A DNA stretch of 64,000 bases from Candidatus Vecturithrix granuli (GTDB lineage: Bacteria; Moduliflexota; Moduliflexia; Moduliflexales; Moduliflexaceae), in NCBI GenBank assembly GCA_000739535.1, contig DF820476.1, forward strand, positions 110,689 to 174,688, in the 5' to 3' direction. Below, one piece after another: positions 9,054 to 18,554 of this stretch. The position numbers were made by a program, and so were the translations under genes. Each line of letters starts with the position of its first letter. Positions within the stretch are counted from its first letter, which is position 1. A model generated the notes under the pieces. The model searched no databases and was not told where the DNA came from. It saw only the letters and a list, made by a program, of their open reading frames with translations.

Positions 9054-9281
9054 ATGAAATGTTTATACTGTCAAGGACGCATGGAGCGCGGAACTGCGCC
9101 GTTTCGCGTTGATCGCAAGGGCTATCATTTTACCTGGGATGCATTACCGGCCTGGGTGTGTACGCAATGCGGCGAAGTCTATTTCGAAGAAACCGAAATT
9201 GAGACGATTCAAGGTGTGATTCGGCTAATTGAACGCAAAACCAGGAAATTACCTCAACGACGTGAACTGGTCGTAGCATAG
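9054..9281 (+). CDS. YgiT-type zinc-finger antitoxin
   Basis: 75-residue protein with two CxxC pairs (KCLYCQG at the N-terminus and VCTQCGEVYF near residue 40), the hallmark of the YgiT/MqsA N-terminal zinc domain; the helix-turn-helix half of MqsA is absent. An ideal ribosome site (aaggag) lies 8 bp before ATG 9054. The frame is continuous with the broken DUF4258 gene upstream, so without the internal start a fusion would be made; the strong site argues for separate initiation. Presumed role: antitoxin and repressor. Confidence 0.82.
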   Translation: MKCLYCQGRMERGTAPFRVDRKGYHFTWDALPAWVCTQCGEVYFEETEIETIQGVIRLIERKTRKLPQRRELVVA

Positions 9282-9308
9282 AATTTTGTGAACGCCTTTC
9301 AATACCAA

Positions 9309-9718
<410 letters not shown>

Positions 9719-9720
9719 GA

Positions 9721-9936
9721 ATGATGCTGAATAAATATGAAATTATTTTGTATTGGAGCGATGAAGATGAGGCTTTTATTGCCGAAGTTCCTGAATTGCC
9801 GGGTTGCATGGCTGATGGAGAAACGTATATCGAAGCCTTGAAACATGCTGAAACCATTCTTCAGGCATGGCTGGAAACCGCACAAGAATTGGGGTGTCCG
9901 ATTCCAGAACCACGCGGACGGCTGATGTATGTTTAG
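9721..9936 (+). CDS. HicB-family antitoxin, orphan
   Basis: 71-residue protein with the HicB fold: YEIILYWSDEDEAFIAEVPE followed by LPGCMADGETYIEALKHAE. HicB proteins neutralise HicA RNA-binding toxins, and some carry a C-terminal DNA-binding part that is lacking here. No HicA gene is found on either side, so it is an orphan or has another role. Two adjacent ATGs (9721, 9724) are equally possible starts. Confidence 0.85.
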   Translation: MMLNKYEIILYWSDEDEAFIAEVPELPGCMADGETYIEALKHAETILQAWLETAQELGCPIPEPRGRLMYV

Positions 9937-10063
9937 TCAGCTTGCAGATCGCCTGTATTGGAATGATATGTCAGACGATCATAATTGAAAGAGACGAGAC
10001 AGATAGCATTGATGCTATGTGCGTGCAAGAATTCTGACAGATATAAACGCATGAAAGAAACTC

Positions 10064-10091
10064 TTGACAGACTTTCATCTCCTGCTACACT
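10064..10091 (+). promoter_or_regulatory. Sigma70-type promoter for ptb
   Basis: TTGACA (10064-10069) and TACACT (10086-10091) are separated by 16 bp and lie about 60 bp before the ptb start. The -35 box is a perfect consensus match. Confidence 0.6.
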
Positions 10092-10153
10092 TACCGTCAA
10101 CATGACAGCATCGCCATTTTTCAGCAGACGTTTCTATCATGAGGGAGGGAAAT

Positions 10154-11056
10154 ATGGTGTATGAAAATTTTAACCAGTTGAAGACCAGGGTGCAGCATTT
10201 TGCGGAACGCAAACGGGTCGCGGTGGCAGCGGCAGAAGAGGAACATACGCTTGAGGCGGTGTTTCATGCCCGTCGGCAAAATATTATCGAACCTGTTTTG
10301 ATTGGCGATTCTCAAACCATTCTCAGGTACATCGAAAAGCTTGGGGAATCTGTTTCGCAAGACGCTATTGTGCATGTCGCTGACCCACTTGAGGCGGCGG
10401 CGCGAGCGGTGACAATGATTCATGACCAGCAGGCGGATTTCTTGATGAAAGGCAAAATCCAGACCGCAGATTTACTGCGAGCAGTCGTGGATCGTAAAAA
10501 AGGATTGCGCACAGGCCGGATCATGTCGCATGTGGCGTTTCTGGAACTTCCAACCTATCACAAGCTGCTGGCGGTCACTGATGGCGGCATGGTGTTGTAT
10601 CCGCATTTAGATGAGAAGAGATATATTCTTGAGAATGCAGTCAGTTTGATGCTCAACATGGGCTATGAACAACCGAACGTGGCCGTGTTAGCCGCGGTTG
10701 AAACCGTGAACCCCAAAATGCAGGAAACTGTGGATGCGCTGCGTCTCAAACACCTTTATCAAGATGGAGAACTCAAAAACTGTGTGGTTGAAGGACCGAT
10801 TTCCTATGATTTAGCGATGTGCAAAGAATCGGCGCAGATTAAAGGCTTTGAGAGCCCGGTTACAGGCGAGGTTGATATTATGCTCGCGCCAAATATTACT
10901 GCTGGAAATTTGATGGCGAAAGCGTTGGTGTTTTCTGGCGGTGCAAAGATGGCCGGGGTGATTGTCGGGGCAAAAATCCCGATTGTCCTGACATCGCGCG
11001 GGTCTTCAGCCGAAGAGAAGTTTTTTTCATTGGCCCTGTCCGCTTCAGCGGTATAG
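10154..11056 (+). CDS. ptb: Phosphate butyryltransferase
   Basis: Converts butyryl-CoA and phosphate to butyryl-phosphate, the first half of the Ptb-Buk route of butyrate formation in the cytoplasm. The 300-residue product has the phosphate acetyl/butyryltransferase fold: an early LEAVFHARRQNIIEPVLIGD segment, DFLMKGKIQTADLLRAV, and the late GEVDIMLAPNITAGN and VGAKIPIVLTSRG blocks. I choose ATG 10154 over ATG 10139 because gagggaggg lies just before it. Butyrate kinase follows 127 bp downstream, separated by a hairpin repeat. The paired kinase makes the butyrate rather than acetate assignment likely. Confidence 0.9.
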   Translation: MVYENFNQLKTRVQHFAERKRVAVAAAEEEHTLEAVFHARRQNIIEPVLIGDSQTILRYIEKLGESVSQDAIVHVADPLEAAARAVTMIHDQQADFLMKGKIQTADLLRAVVDRKKGLRTGRIMSHVAFLELPTYHKLLAVTDGGMVLYPHLDEKRYILENAVSLMLNMGYEQPNVAVLAAVETVNPKMQETVDALRLKHLYQDGELKNCVVEGPISYDLAMCKESAQIKGFESPVTGEVDIMLAPNITAGNLMAKALVFSGGAKMAGVIVGAKIPIVLTSRGSSAEEKFFSLALSASAV

Positions 11057-11115
11057 TACGTCATGCACCATGGGTTACACATTGCTCGTAAGTTATTATG
11101 AATAGATTTCTTTCC

Positions 11116-11168
11116 TCTGACTCCACCCCTGCCCCTCCCCAAAGGAAAGGGACAGGGATGGAGTCAGA
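11116..11168. repeat. Imperfect inverted repeat between ptb and buk
   Basis: tctgactccacccctgcccc (11116-11135) pairs with ggg-acagggatggagtcaga at 11149-11168, with a few mismatches around a C-rich/G-rich centre. There is no T-run. Similar in style to 396-452. Confidence 0.75.
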
Positions 11169-11183
11169 AGATGCCTTAATATT

Positions 11184-12260
11184 ATGCCAGAAACGACATA
11201 TTACATTTTAGCCATTAATCCGGGGTCAACTTCGACCAAAATCGCACTTTACGAAAATGAACAGGAAAAATTTCGAGAATCACTTGAACATTCCAATGCT
11301 GAACTTGCCCGTTATCCTACTATTATTGCCCAACACACCATGCGCAAAGAGACTGTTCTGGCGTTTTTGCATAAACATGCGGTTGATGAACACCGGCTTT
11401 CCGCAGTGGTGGGGCGCGGCGGCTTATTGCCGCCCTTGAGGTCGGGGGCCTATTGTGTGAATGAAGCCATGGTGGACCGCCTGTGTACCAATCCGGTGGC
11501 AGAACATGCCGCCAATTTAGGCGCGGTGATTGCGTATGATCTTGCCGCGCCGCTTGGAATTCCAGCCTATATTTACGATTCCGTGTCTGTAGATGAATTG
11601 CAGCCGATTGCCCGCTACAGCGGCTCACCGGAACTGCCGCGCCGCAGTTTGATTCATGCCCTCAATATGCGGGCGGCAGCTATCAAAACCGCGCAGAAAC
11701 TCAACAAACCTTATCGAGAGATGACCCTGATTGTAGCGCACCTGGGAGGAGGGATATCAATGAGCGTACACCAGGGTGGTAAGATGATTGATATTGTTTC
11801 TGATGACGAAGGCCCCTTCTCGCCAGAACGTACCGGCCGTGTGCCTTGTATTGCCTTAGCTGAACTCTGTTATTCCGGCAAGTTCACCCAGCGGGAAATG
11901 ATTAAACATCTGCGCGGAAAAGGGGGATTGATTGCGTATTTGAATACGAATAAGGCGGTTGATGTGCAAAAGATGATCGCGCAGGGCAATGAGGAAGCCC
12001 GTCTCATCTTCGAAGCCATGGCCTATCAAATTGCCAAAGGGATTGGTGAACTGGCAACGGTTGTCAAAGGCCGGGTAGATCGTATTGTCCTGACCGGTGG
12101 CGTGGCCTGTTCAGAGATGATCACCACCTGGGTCAAGGAACGCGTTGAATTTATCGCTCCGGTCGAAATTCTGCCGGGCGAGAATGAATTGGAATCCCTT
12201 GCTCTTGGGGCATTGCGAGTGCTGCAAGGTGAAGAGCAGGCTTACGATTATTGTGAGTGA
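11184..12260 (+). CDS. buk: Butyrate kinase
   Basis: Produces butyrate and ATP from butyryl-phosphate, completing the fermentative pathway begun by Ptb. The 358-residue protein has the acetokinase-family phosphate motifs: LAINPGSTSTKIALYE at the N-terminus, VAHLGGGISMSVHQGGK in the middle and VLTGGVACSEMI near residue 300, plus DDEGPFSPERTGRVP specific to butyrate kinases. Length is normal for the family. The ribosome site before ATG 11184 is weak, so expression may depend on the upstream gene. Confidence 0.94.
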   Translation: MPETTYYILAINPGSTSTKIALYENEQEKFRESLEHSNAELARYPTIIAQHTMRKETVLAFLHKHAVDEHRLSAVVGRGGLLPPLRSGAYCVNEAMVDRLCTNPVAEHAANLGAVIAYDLAAPLGIPAYIYDSVSVDELQPIARYSGSPELPRRSLIHALNMRAAAIKTAQKLNKPYREMTLIVAHLGGGISMSVHQGGKMIDIVSDDEGPFSPERTGRVPCIALAELCYSGKFTQREMIKHLRGKGGLIAYLNTNKAVDVQKMIAQGNEEARLIFEAMAYQIAKGIGELATVVKGRVDRIVLTGGVACSEMITTWVKERVEFIAPVEILPGENELESLALGALRVLQGEEQAYDYCE

Positions 12261-12500
12261 GAAGCATGAATTGTTTGCGACTGGTTTATTAGTGAATACC
12301 TCCAAACAGTATGGAGGTGGATTCCATTTTGAAAGTGTTATCCGCCTCTTTCAGCTCTGAGAATATCTATAAGGCAGGAGACTCCACTTTTGCTCGTGTC
12401 TCTGCATATTTGCAACGCAGACTGGTAAAAGTTGGAGCCTCGAGAGCAAAACAGATCACAGAAGTTTACTTTTCTACGCACAAGGTTCACGAATCCGCTT

Positions 12501-13430
12501 TTATAACACGACTTCCATTGCATTGCGGGTGCTATCAGGGCGATCTTTTTCCATCTGGAGGACTTCCTGAAGCGCACGAATCGCGACTTCCAGTTGATCC
12601 GCCGAGGGCGGTTTGGTTGTGATTTTCTGAAGCGAAAGCCCTGGTTTGGTCAGCCAGCGTACCCAGGTTTTGTCTTGATGTTTCCCGGCAAAGCGGATGA
12701 TCTCATAGGAAATTCCTGCAATCAGGGGCACAAAAACCAGGCGCGAAGCAAATTTGATGTAAAATGGCGCATCTGAGCGCAGAATCGAAAACACCAGGAT
12801 ACTCATCAACATCACGATCAACAGAAAATTCGTTCCGCAGCGGGGATGAAGCGTACTGTATCTTTGGGCTTGCTCGACCGTCAGATCTTCGCCGTTTTCA
12901 TAAGTATAAATTGTTTTATGTTCAGCCCCGTGATATTCAAACACGCGCCGCAGATCTTTGATTTGAGAGATTCCGATCAGATAGGCCAGAAAAATCATGA
13001 CGCGCAGCAATCCGTCGATCAGATTGAACAGTACCGTGCTTGTTGCGACAAGTGGGAGAACATCTTTCAGCAGATTGGTGAGGAATAGCGGCAGATAGAC
13101 AAACAACGCAATACCTAAGACAAACGCAAAGCCAATCGTCAAGGTGAGCACGCCGGCTCCTAATTCACCCTCTTCCTCTTCTAAGGATTGATTTGCGGAA
13201 AAATTCAGAGCCTGGATACCCAGCGTCAGAGCCTGAAACAAGGTGACAACTCCGCGAATTACCGGCAATTGCAAGATTTTAGGACGCGACGCGAGGTCTT
13301 TCAGCTTCTGGGTTTTAACCGTAATTTCGCCGCTGGGGATACGTACTGCAATTGCCAGCGCAGCAGGCGAACGCATCATCACCCCTTCAATCACGGCCTG
13401 TCCCCCAACATTTATTGTTTTGGGCGTCAT
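12501..13430 (-). CDS. DUF1385 membrane protein
   Basis: 309-residue member of DUF1385 (YqhQ-like, sometimes labelled metal-dependent enzyme). The N-terminus [16 protein letters not shown] is the family signature. Four or so hydrophobic segments follow, and [17 protein letters not shown] with [12 protein letters not shown] form a conserved motif that could bind metal. Function is unknown. It overlaps the rpmE stop by four bases, and an rpmE-DUF1385 pair near rho or prfA is common in bacteria. Confidence 0.88.
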   Translation of the reverse strand: MTPKTINVGGQAVIEGVMMRSPAALAIAVRIPSGEITVKTQKLKDLASRPKILQLPVIRGVVTLFQALTLGIQALNFSANQSLEEEEGELGAGVLTLTIGFAFVLGIALFVYLPLFLTNLLKDVLPLVATSTVLFNLIDGLLRVMIFLAYLIGISQIKDLRRVFEYHGAEHKTIYTYENGEDLTVEQAQRYSTLHPRCGTNFLLIVMLMSILVFSILRSDAPFYIKFASRLVFVPLIAGISYEIIRFAGKHQDKTWVRWLTKPGLSLQKITTKPPSADQLEVAIRALQEVLQMEKDRPDSTRNAMEVVL

Positions 13431-13636
13431 GATTCAGTTAAGCCATATTTTTTCTGGAACCGTTCAACGCGACCAGCCGCATCAATTAATTTTTGTTTTT
13501 TCCCGGTATAAAACGGGTGGCATTGTGAACACAATTCCACCTTGATATCTTTTTTCGTCGAACGAACGTGCAACACGCTCCCACAGGCGCACGTAATTGT
13601 GGTTTCAGCATAGTTCGGATGGATGTCTTTTTTCAT
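13427..13636 (-). CDS. rpmE: 50S ribosomal protein L31
   Basis: 69-residue L31 of the zinc-binding type: a CAC...[13 protein letters not shown] arrangement of four cysteines, the last pair being Cxx[10 protein letters not shown] at the start and [10 protein letters not shown] at the end are standard. Its end overlaps the start of the DUF1385 gene, and rho lies 108 bp upstream in the same direction. Confidence 0.96.
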   Translation of the reverse strand: MKKDIHPNYAETTITCACGSVLHVRSTKKDIKVELCSQCHPFYTGKKQKLIDAAGRVERFQKKYGLTES

Positions 13637-13744
13637 AGCCGTATTTTACTCCTTCTCCTGAGATAATGATCGTACTTTTCTTTGAGAGGTGACCTAAATT
13701 TTCTATTTAGTATCCCTTAGAAATGGTCTGGAAATACTGTCAAG

Positions 13745-15049
13745 TTAATTTTGACGATTATTCATGGATGATAAAAATTCTTTGTTGGTTTTGGTCTGTT
13801 TCAGTTTTTCAAGCAAGAGTTCCATGGCTTCAACCGGATTGAGCGCGTGCAGCACTTTTCGCAGCACCCAGGTGCGGCTGAGTTCTTCAACCTCCACCAG
13901 CAATTCTTCTTTTCTGGTGCCAGACCGGTCAATGTCAATCGCCGGATAGACCCGTTTTTCTACCAAACGTCGATCCAGGTGTAGTTCCATATTACCTGTA
14001 CCTTTAAACTCTTCAAAGATGACATCATCCATGCGGCTGCCGGTGTCGATGAGCGCGGTAGCAATAATGGTTAAACTCCCGCCTTCTTCAATATTGCGGG
14101 CAGCTCCAAAAAAGCGTTTTGGTTTTTGCAATGCATTTGCGTCAAGACCGCCGGTCAACACCTTTCCGCTTGGCGGCGTCACGGTGTTGTATGCGCGAGC
14201 CAACCGAGTAATACTATCGAGCAGAATGACGACATCGCGTTTATGTTCCACTAAACGCTTGGCTTTTTGGATAACCATGTCTGCAACCTGCACATGGCGT
14301 TGCGGCGGTTCATCGAAAGTCGAACTAATGACTTCGCCTCGCACTGAACGCTGCATGTCGGTCACTTCTTCAGGGCGTTCATCAATCAACAGAACAATAA
14401 GCATGACTTCTGGATGGTTGGTGGTAATGCTGTTGGCAATGGCCTGCAATAACATGGTTTTTCCGGTGCGCGGCGGCGCCACAATCAAGCCACGCTGGCC
14501 TTTACCGATCGGGGTAATCAAATCCATGACGCGGGTGGAAAGATCGCTGGGATTATGTTCGAGCACCAGGCGCTCATTGGGGTGGAGCGGCGTTAAATTA
14601 TCAAAAAGCACTTTGTCTTTTGCCTTCTCCGGATCTTCAAAATTGATGGCTTCAACTTTGAGTAGAGCGAAATATCGCTCATTTTCCTTTGGGGGACGCA
14701 CCTGACCGGAAACGGTGTCGCCAGTTTGAATGCTAAATTTTCGAATTTGTGATGGCGAGATATAAATATCATCCGGGCTGGGAAGATAGTTATAATTCGG
14801 AGCGCGCAGAAATCCAAATCCATCAGGAAGCGTTTCCAAGACCCCTTCCGAAAAAATTAAACCATTCCGCTCGGTTTGAGCCTGGAGCAGTTTGAAAATC
14901 AATTCCTGCTTCCTAAGCCCGCTCACGCCTATGACGCCGAACTCTTTTCCCAGTCCGGCCAGTTCGCTCATATTCCGACGTTGCAATTCTGCAATGTTTA
15001 AATATTGAGACGATGTTTGTAATTGAGTTTTATTGTTATCTTCACCCAT
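13745..15049 (-). CDS. rho: Transcription termination factor Rho
   Basis: Hexameric RNA helicase that terminates transcription. The 434-residue product has an N-terminal SAP-like Rho_N domain (about 20-60), the cold-shock RNA-binding domain (about 65-135, [20 protein letters not shown]) and the ATPase core with Walker [15 protein letters not shown], Walker [17 protein letters not shown] and the Q/R-loop segment [21 protein letters not shown] place the start at 15049 because gaggag precedes that ATG; the 27 codons upstream show no family similarity. The long region upstream has no gene and may hold a leader for autoregulation. Confidence 0.97.
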   Translation of the reverse strand: MGEDNNKTQLQTSSQYLNIAELQRRNMSELAGLGKEFGVIGVSGLRKQELIFKLLQAQTERNGLIFSEGVLETLPDGFGFLRAPNYNYLPSPDDIYISPSQIRKFSIQTGDTVSGQVRPPKENERYFALLKVEAINFEDPEKAKDKVLFDNLTPLHPNERLVLEHNPSDLSTRVMDLITPIGKGQRGLIVAPPRTGKTMLLQAIANSITTNHPEVMLIVLLIDERPEEVTDMQRSVRGEVISSTFDEPPQRHVQVADMVIQKAKRLVEHKRDVVILLDSITRLARAYNTVTPPSGKVLTGGLDANALQKPKRFFGAARNIEEGGSLTIIATALIDTGSRMDDVIFEEFKGTGNMELHLDRRLVEKRVYPAIDIDRSGTRKEELLVEVEELSRTWVLRKVLHALNPVEAMELLLEKLKQTKTNKEFLSSMNNRQN

Positions 15050-15963
15050 AACCAAATTCTCCTCATTTAAAAATGACAAAACAGTGTGACAAACAAATAT
15101 GGAATGCTCATAATACTTCACCAACTTCATTTTGCCAGATTTGCAGCGCCAACTTCAGCCGAAAACTCAATCAGACAGGGGCCACGAACATGGCAAAATG
15201 GGTTGCTTATGGATCATATAGGGAAAACAGCAGATTGTGCTTTTTATTCTCTGAAATTCTTCCAGACATTGCCTGAATCATGATGAGAGAAATCCTCCTT
15301 GAAAAAGGATGTTATATCATTGACACGCGTGCAAATACACTGTTCAAAAGAATGAATGATCTCTAACACAAATAACATCCGGTATTTTCAAATGGACATA
15401 CGGTATGATCTCAACGGAATCTTACCTGCGGTGATGAGATTCTACCGAAAAAGGAACTCTCTTATTGAAGAATATTGTATGTTCTCGGAAAATAATAGTG
15501 GTTGGGAAAATCGAAGCAACCTGATAAATTTCCTTTTTTCGTTTGTATTTAAACTCTATTATGGTACACATAAAAATCTTTCTATGTTCTATGTCAAGAA
15601 CTTTTCATAAAAAAATAGAGCTTTCCATTATTTTTCTTTTTTGAGATTGCTTTAGGAATGGGCACAGCGATTTCTCGAAGTCTGGTTATACTCTTGTTTC
15701 AGGAATTTCAAACATGTATTCCCGAAATAACACGAACTAGTCCTTGCTCTATGCTCATCTTTTTTTCTAAGAACGATATTCAATTATATTTTCTATTGAC
15801 AGAATCGCTTCTTCCTTATAGAGTACAACGTGTGAGATACACAATCTGAACAGACGAGTGTATCGTTTTAGTAGTTCTCAGGATTGTCAAAGCTTGGCTT
15901 TGACAGCGAAAGCTCAGTTTTCGCACTTCTCGTTCTGAAAGATGAAAGGAAAGTGGCAGGTGT
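15050..15963. other. Long AT-rich spacer between rho and rluD
   Basis: About 900 bp between divergent genes. Short open frames at 15356-15610 and 15658-15849 have no ribosome site or recognisable family, so I do not call genes. Part of it is probably the rho leader and promoter region. A double hairpin of a dispersed repeat family lies at 15885-15926. Confidence 0.5.
15885..15926. repeat. Double-hairpin repeat (GCGAAAGC/GCTTTCGC family)
   Basis: Two adjacent hairpins: TGTCAAAGC-ttg-GCTTTGACA (15885-15905) and GCGAAAGCTCAGTTTTCGC (15906-15924), ending in ac. The same two-hairpin plan recurs at 30417-30463 and, inside a coding region, at 49171-49228. Confidence 0.7.
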
Positions 15964-16944
15964 ATGCCCCAGCAAGTCTATACGTTCGCGATTCGGCATG
16001 AAGATCTTTGGCGTGAAGATCCTCACTGTGCTGAGGGGGAACATGAGCCGGGCAAATGGCGGTTGGATCGATTTTTGTTCGCTCAGGTGCCTGTTGCTCT
16101 GTCGCGTTCGCAAATACGGAACTTGATTCTCGACGGCAGCGTAACGGTGAACGGGCAGCAAACGAAGCCAGGGTACTGGATCAAAGAAGCGGATCTCATT
16201 GTATGTATACTGCCTGAGCCGCGTCCGATGGAACTGATGGCAGAACAAATTCCCTTGAATATTGTGTTTGAAGATGATCATCTGCTTGTGCTGAATAAAG
16301 CTGCGGGCATGGTGGTCCATCCGGCTCCAGGTCATCACGCCGGTACGCTGGTACACGCCTTACTGCACCATTGTCAGAAACTTTCAGGAATTGGCGGCGT
16401 GCAGCGCCCGGGAATTCTCCATCGTTTGGATCGAGATACCTCCGGCGTGATGCTTGTCGCCAAAACTGAGGAAGCGCACCAACATCTATCGCAGCAGTTA
16501 AAATCTCGAGAATTGACCCGTATTTATACGGCAGTTGTGCACGGAGTCATGAAAACGCTTTCAGGGAAAATCGACGCCCCGATCGGACGGCATCGCACAG
16601 ATCGAAAAAAAATGGCGATTACACGGGAAAAAGGGCGTGAGGCCGTGTCTTTTTATCGCGTGCTCGAACAATATACGCAATACAGCCTGGTCGAAGTGGA
16701 ATTAAAAACCGGACGGACTCATCAAATTCGGGTACATTTGAAACATCTTCACCATCCGGTTGTTGGCGACCCGGTTTATGGCTTGCCTTCAAAAAATAAT
16801 CTGAATATGACGCGGCAGGCCTTACACGCTCGCGTTATCACGTTTCTGCACCCTGTCAGTCAGCAACGTATGACGTTTGAAACAGTGTTACCGGAAGATA
16901 TGCAACAGTTAATTGAAAGGCTCAGGAGCGAGTTACATGGCTGA
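15964..16944 (+). CDS. rluD: 23S rRNA pseudouridine synthase RluD-like
   Basis: 326-residue pseudouridine synthase of the RluC/RluD type, which modifies 23S rRNA. An S4 RNA-binding domain spans about residues 35-100 (WRLDRFLFAQVP, then LSRSQIRNLILDGSVTVNG). The catalytic block is GILHRLDRDTSGVMLVAKT with Asp156. The GRTHQIRVHLKH block is present. The first 30 residues (acidic, His-rich) are longer than usual. The gene overlaps the following CheW-domain gene by 8 bp, so the redox module may be translated with it. Confidence 0.9.
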   Translation: MPQQVYTFAIRHEDLWREDPHCAEGEHEPGKWRLDRFLFAQVPVALSRSQIRNLILDGSVTVNGQQTKPGYWIKEADLIVCILPEPRPMELMAEQIPLNIVFEDDHLLVLNKAAGMVVHPAPGHHAGTLVHALLHHCQKLSGIGGVQRPGILHRLDRDTSGVMLVAKTEEAHQHLSQQLKSRELTRIYTAVVHGVMKTLSGKIDAPIGRHRTDRKKMAITREKGREAVSFYRVLEQYTQYSLVEVELKTGRTHQIRVHLKHLHHPVVGDPVYGLPSKNNLNMTRQALHARVITFLHPVSQQRMTFETVLPEDMQQLIERLRSELHG

Positions 16945-18496
16945 TATTGGAATCATCAAATTTCAGCTTGGTGGAATTCAGTTCGGCATCCATGCTGATC
17001 ACATTTTAGAAATTGTGCGATTTTCGGGAGCAAGAAAGATTCCCAGACCTTTGCCTTATGTTGTCGGATTAACTGAACATCGTAAGTATCTTGTGACGGT
17101 CGTTGATTTTCGTAAGCGTTTAGGATTAACTCCCTTTGATCTGGTTCCTGGAATCACGATGATTATTACGAAAATTTCGTCAGGCATGATCGGCCTCCTG
17201 GTAGAATCTCTTTCTCATTTCAAGCGCATTTCAGAAACCCACATTCTTCCTCCTCTTTCAATTGCTGGATTTCCTGAATACCTGCTACACGGAGTCTTAA
17301 CCGAAGAAGGGAATGAAATTTTGCTTCTTCCGAATCTTGAGAAAATTTTTTCTTCTTATATGCGGATAACATTGCTTCCGATCACAGCGGCGGAAAAAAT
17401 CGCGTTTCAATATCGATTTACTCCTGGTTCATTGACCAGAACGCTGGAGAGCACTCTGGCGATGCAAGGATATTTGGAGCAAACCCTTGTAAACAAACTG
17501 CCACGTTCCATGTCTCTCCCCTCAGTCTTTGTACATAAAATTACCTCCTATTATCCTGATTTTATTCCCAAAGAAACCCAACAGGAACAGGCAGAGTGGG
17601 GCAGGGCGCTAACCCAGACGTTTAAAGCAGGCGATGAAACTTATCTTTCGCTTTCACAGAAATTATCTGACCAGCGAACGGATCGAGAGACTGAAGTCAT
17701 GAACGAACATGTCCAGGAGATGCAAGATTTCGATACGTTTTTGCAAGCAGAGATCGGCGCTTCACTGGATCGCTGTTTAGAGCGGCTTTTGCACTATGCG
17801 ATGCACGTGAATAAAGATCGTGAACAGCAGCAAGGAGTTTTGAGGAAAATGCTGATTTCAGACGCCTATTTCGGAAAACATCTTGCTGATACCCTGCACA
17901 TATCGCGGACGCGTTTAACGTCTTATCTCAGTTATTATCTTCCGGTCGAACTGCCTCGACAAAGGGAAACGCTGCACCAAGCTTCTGACAGAATACCATC
18001 AGACGCCAAAGGCCACGCGGTGCTCGCTGAAAATCGCTTACAAGAATTGTGTAGCACGTTGACGCGAGTGGACCAGGTGCTTCAGATTTTGCATGAAGAA
18101 CATACACAGATCACACGTCAGCAGATGCGATACCTTGCAAATCAGTATCAAGTTTCCCTGGTCAAAATTGCCAAACTTCTGACGCTCTTTCCAGGTCTGA
18201 TTTACCTGCCAGAACCAGAGGATCAAGAGCATGGCTCTGAGGCCGGATGTGAACATTCAACTCTGGAACCAACCGAGCAGATACAGGAAGATCGGCAGCA
18301 GGATGTGTTGACACAGTTGCATGCGATCTCTTATCATTTTTCAGGTTCTTCTGTAAGTTCCTGGGTGCAATTCCTTGATGCAAAGCATGTTCTGACAGAA
18401 AACCAGGCTGTGCGTTATGCGGCGGCTCAATTGGGTGTTCCGACATGTCGTCTCAGTAAATTCAGAAGCTATTATCAATTGAGGATTGACAATTGA
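16937..18496 (+). CDS. CheW-domain protein with NuoE-like helical repeats
   Basis: 519-residue protein that joins parts I have not seen together. Residues 1-140 form a CheW-like domain (IIKFQLGGIQFGIHADHILEIV, then VVGLTEHRKYLVTVVDFRKR), the adaptor fold that links receptors and kinases in chemotaxis. The rest is helical. It has at least three units resembling the N-terminal helical bundle of NuoE/HydC: 'LRKMLISDAYFGKHLADTLH', 'RYLANQYQVSLVKIAKLLTL' and 'RYAAAQLGVPTCRLSKFRSY'. Each ends in a loop like the family's LPxxxVYGVATFY. The cysteines for NuoE's [2Fe-2S] cluster are absent. It lies before NuoF-like and HydA-like genes, exactly where NuoE/HydC would be encoded, so I infer it is the third subunit of that complex and a bridge to signalling. 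ATG 16937 lies within the rluD end; the stop is supplied by a repeat. Confidence 0.72.
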   Translation: MADIGIIKFQLGGIQFGIHADHILEIVRFSGARKIPRPLPYVVGLTEHRKYLVTVVDFRKRLGLTPFDLVPGITMIITKISSGMIGLLVESLSHFKRISETHILPPLSIAGFPEYLLHGVLTEEGNEILLLPNLEKIFSSYMRITLLPITAAEKIAFQYRFTPGSLTRTLESTLAMQGYLEQTLVNKLPRSMSLPSVFVHKITSYYPDFIPKETQQEQAEWGRALTQTFKAGDETYLSLSQKLSDQRTDRETEVMNEHVQEMQDFDTFLQAEIGASLDRCLERLLHYAMHVNKDREQQQGVLRKMLISDAYFGKHLADTLHISRTRLTSYLSYYLPVELPRQRETLHQASDRIPSDAKGHAVLAENRLQELCSTLTRVDQVLQILHEEHTQITRQQMRYLANQYQVSLVKIAKLLTLFPGLIYLPEPEDQEHGSEAGCEHSTLEPTEQIQEDRQQDVLTQLHAISYHFSGSSVSSWVQFLDAKHVLTENQAVRYAAAQLGVPTCRLSKFRSYYQLRIDN

Positions 18497-18550
18497 ATAT
18501 TGAATATTGTCAATATTCAATCCTCAATATTCAATGTTCAATTCTCAATG
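18479..18550. repeat. Inverted repeat filling the CheW/NuoF-like gene junction
   Basis: Alternating complementary stretches of the type attgaggattgacaattg and caatattcaatcctcaat. It begins inside the CheW-domain gene and supplies its last six residues and stop codon, and ends five bases before the next ATG. Related elements fill the junctions at 20401-20444 and 25933-26000. Confidence 0.85.
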
Positions 18551-18554
18551 ATCC

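Noticed and set aside
12311-12622. 103-codon plus-strand open frame after buk
   Set aside because: Half of it overlaps the DUF1385 gene on the other strand and the remainder has no similarity.
14019-14705. 228-codon plus-strand open frame
   Set aside because: It is antisense to rho, low-complexity Ser/Thr-rich, and has no family similarity.
15356-15849. Two short open frames in the rho-rluD spacer
   Set aside because: No ribosome site, no recognisable family, AT-rich chance frames.
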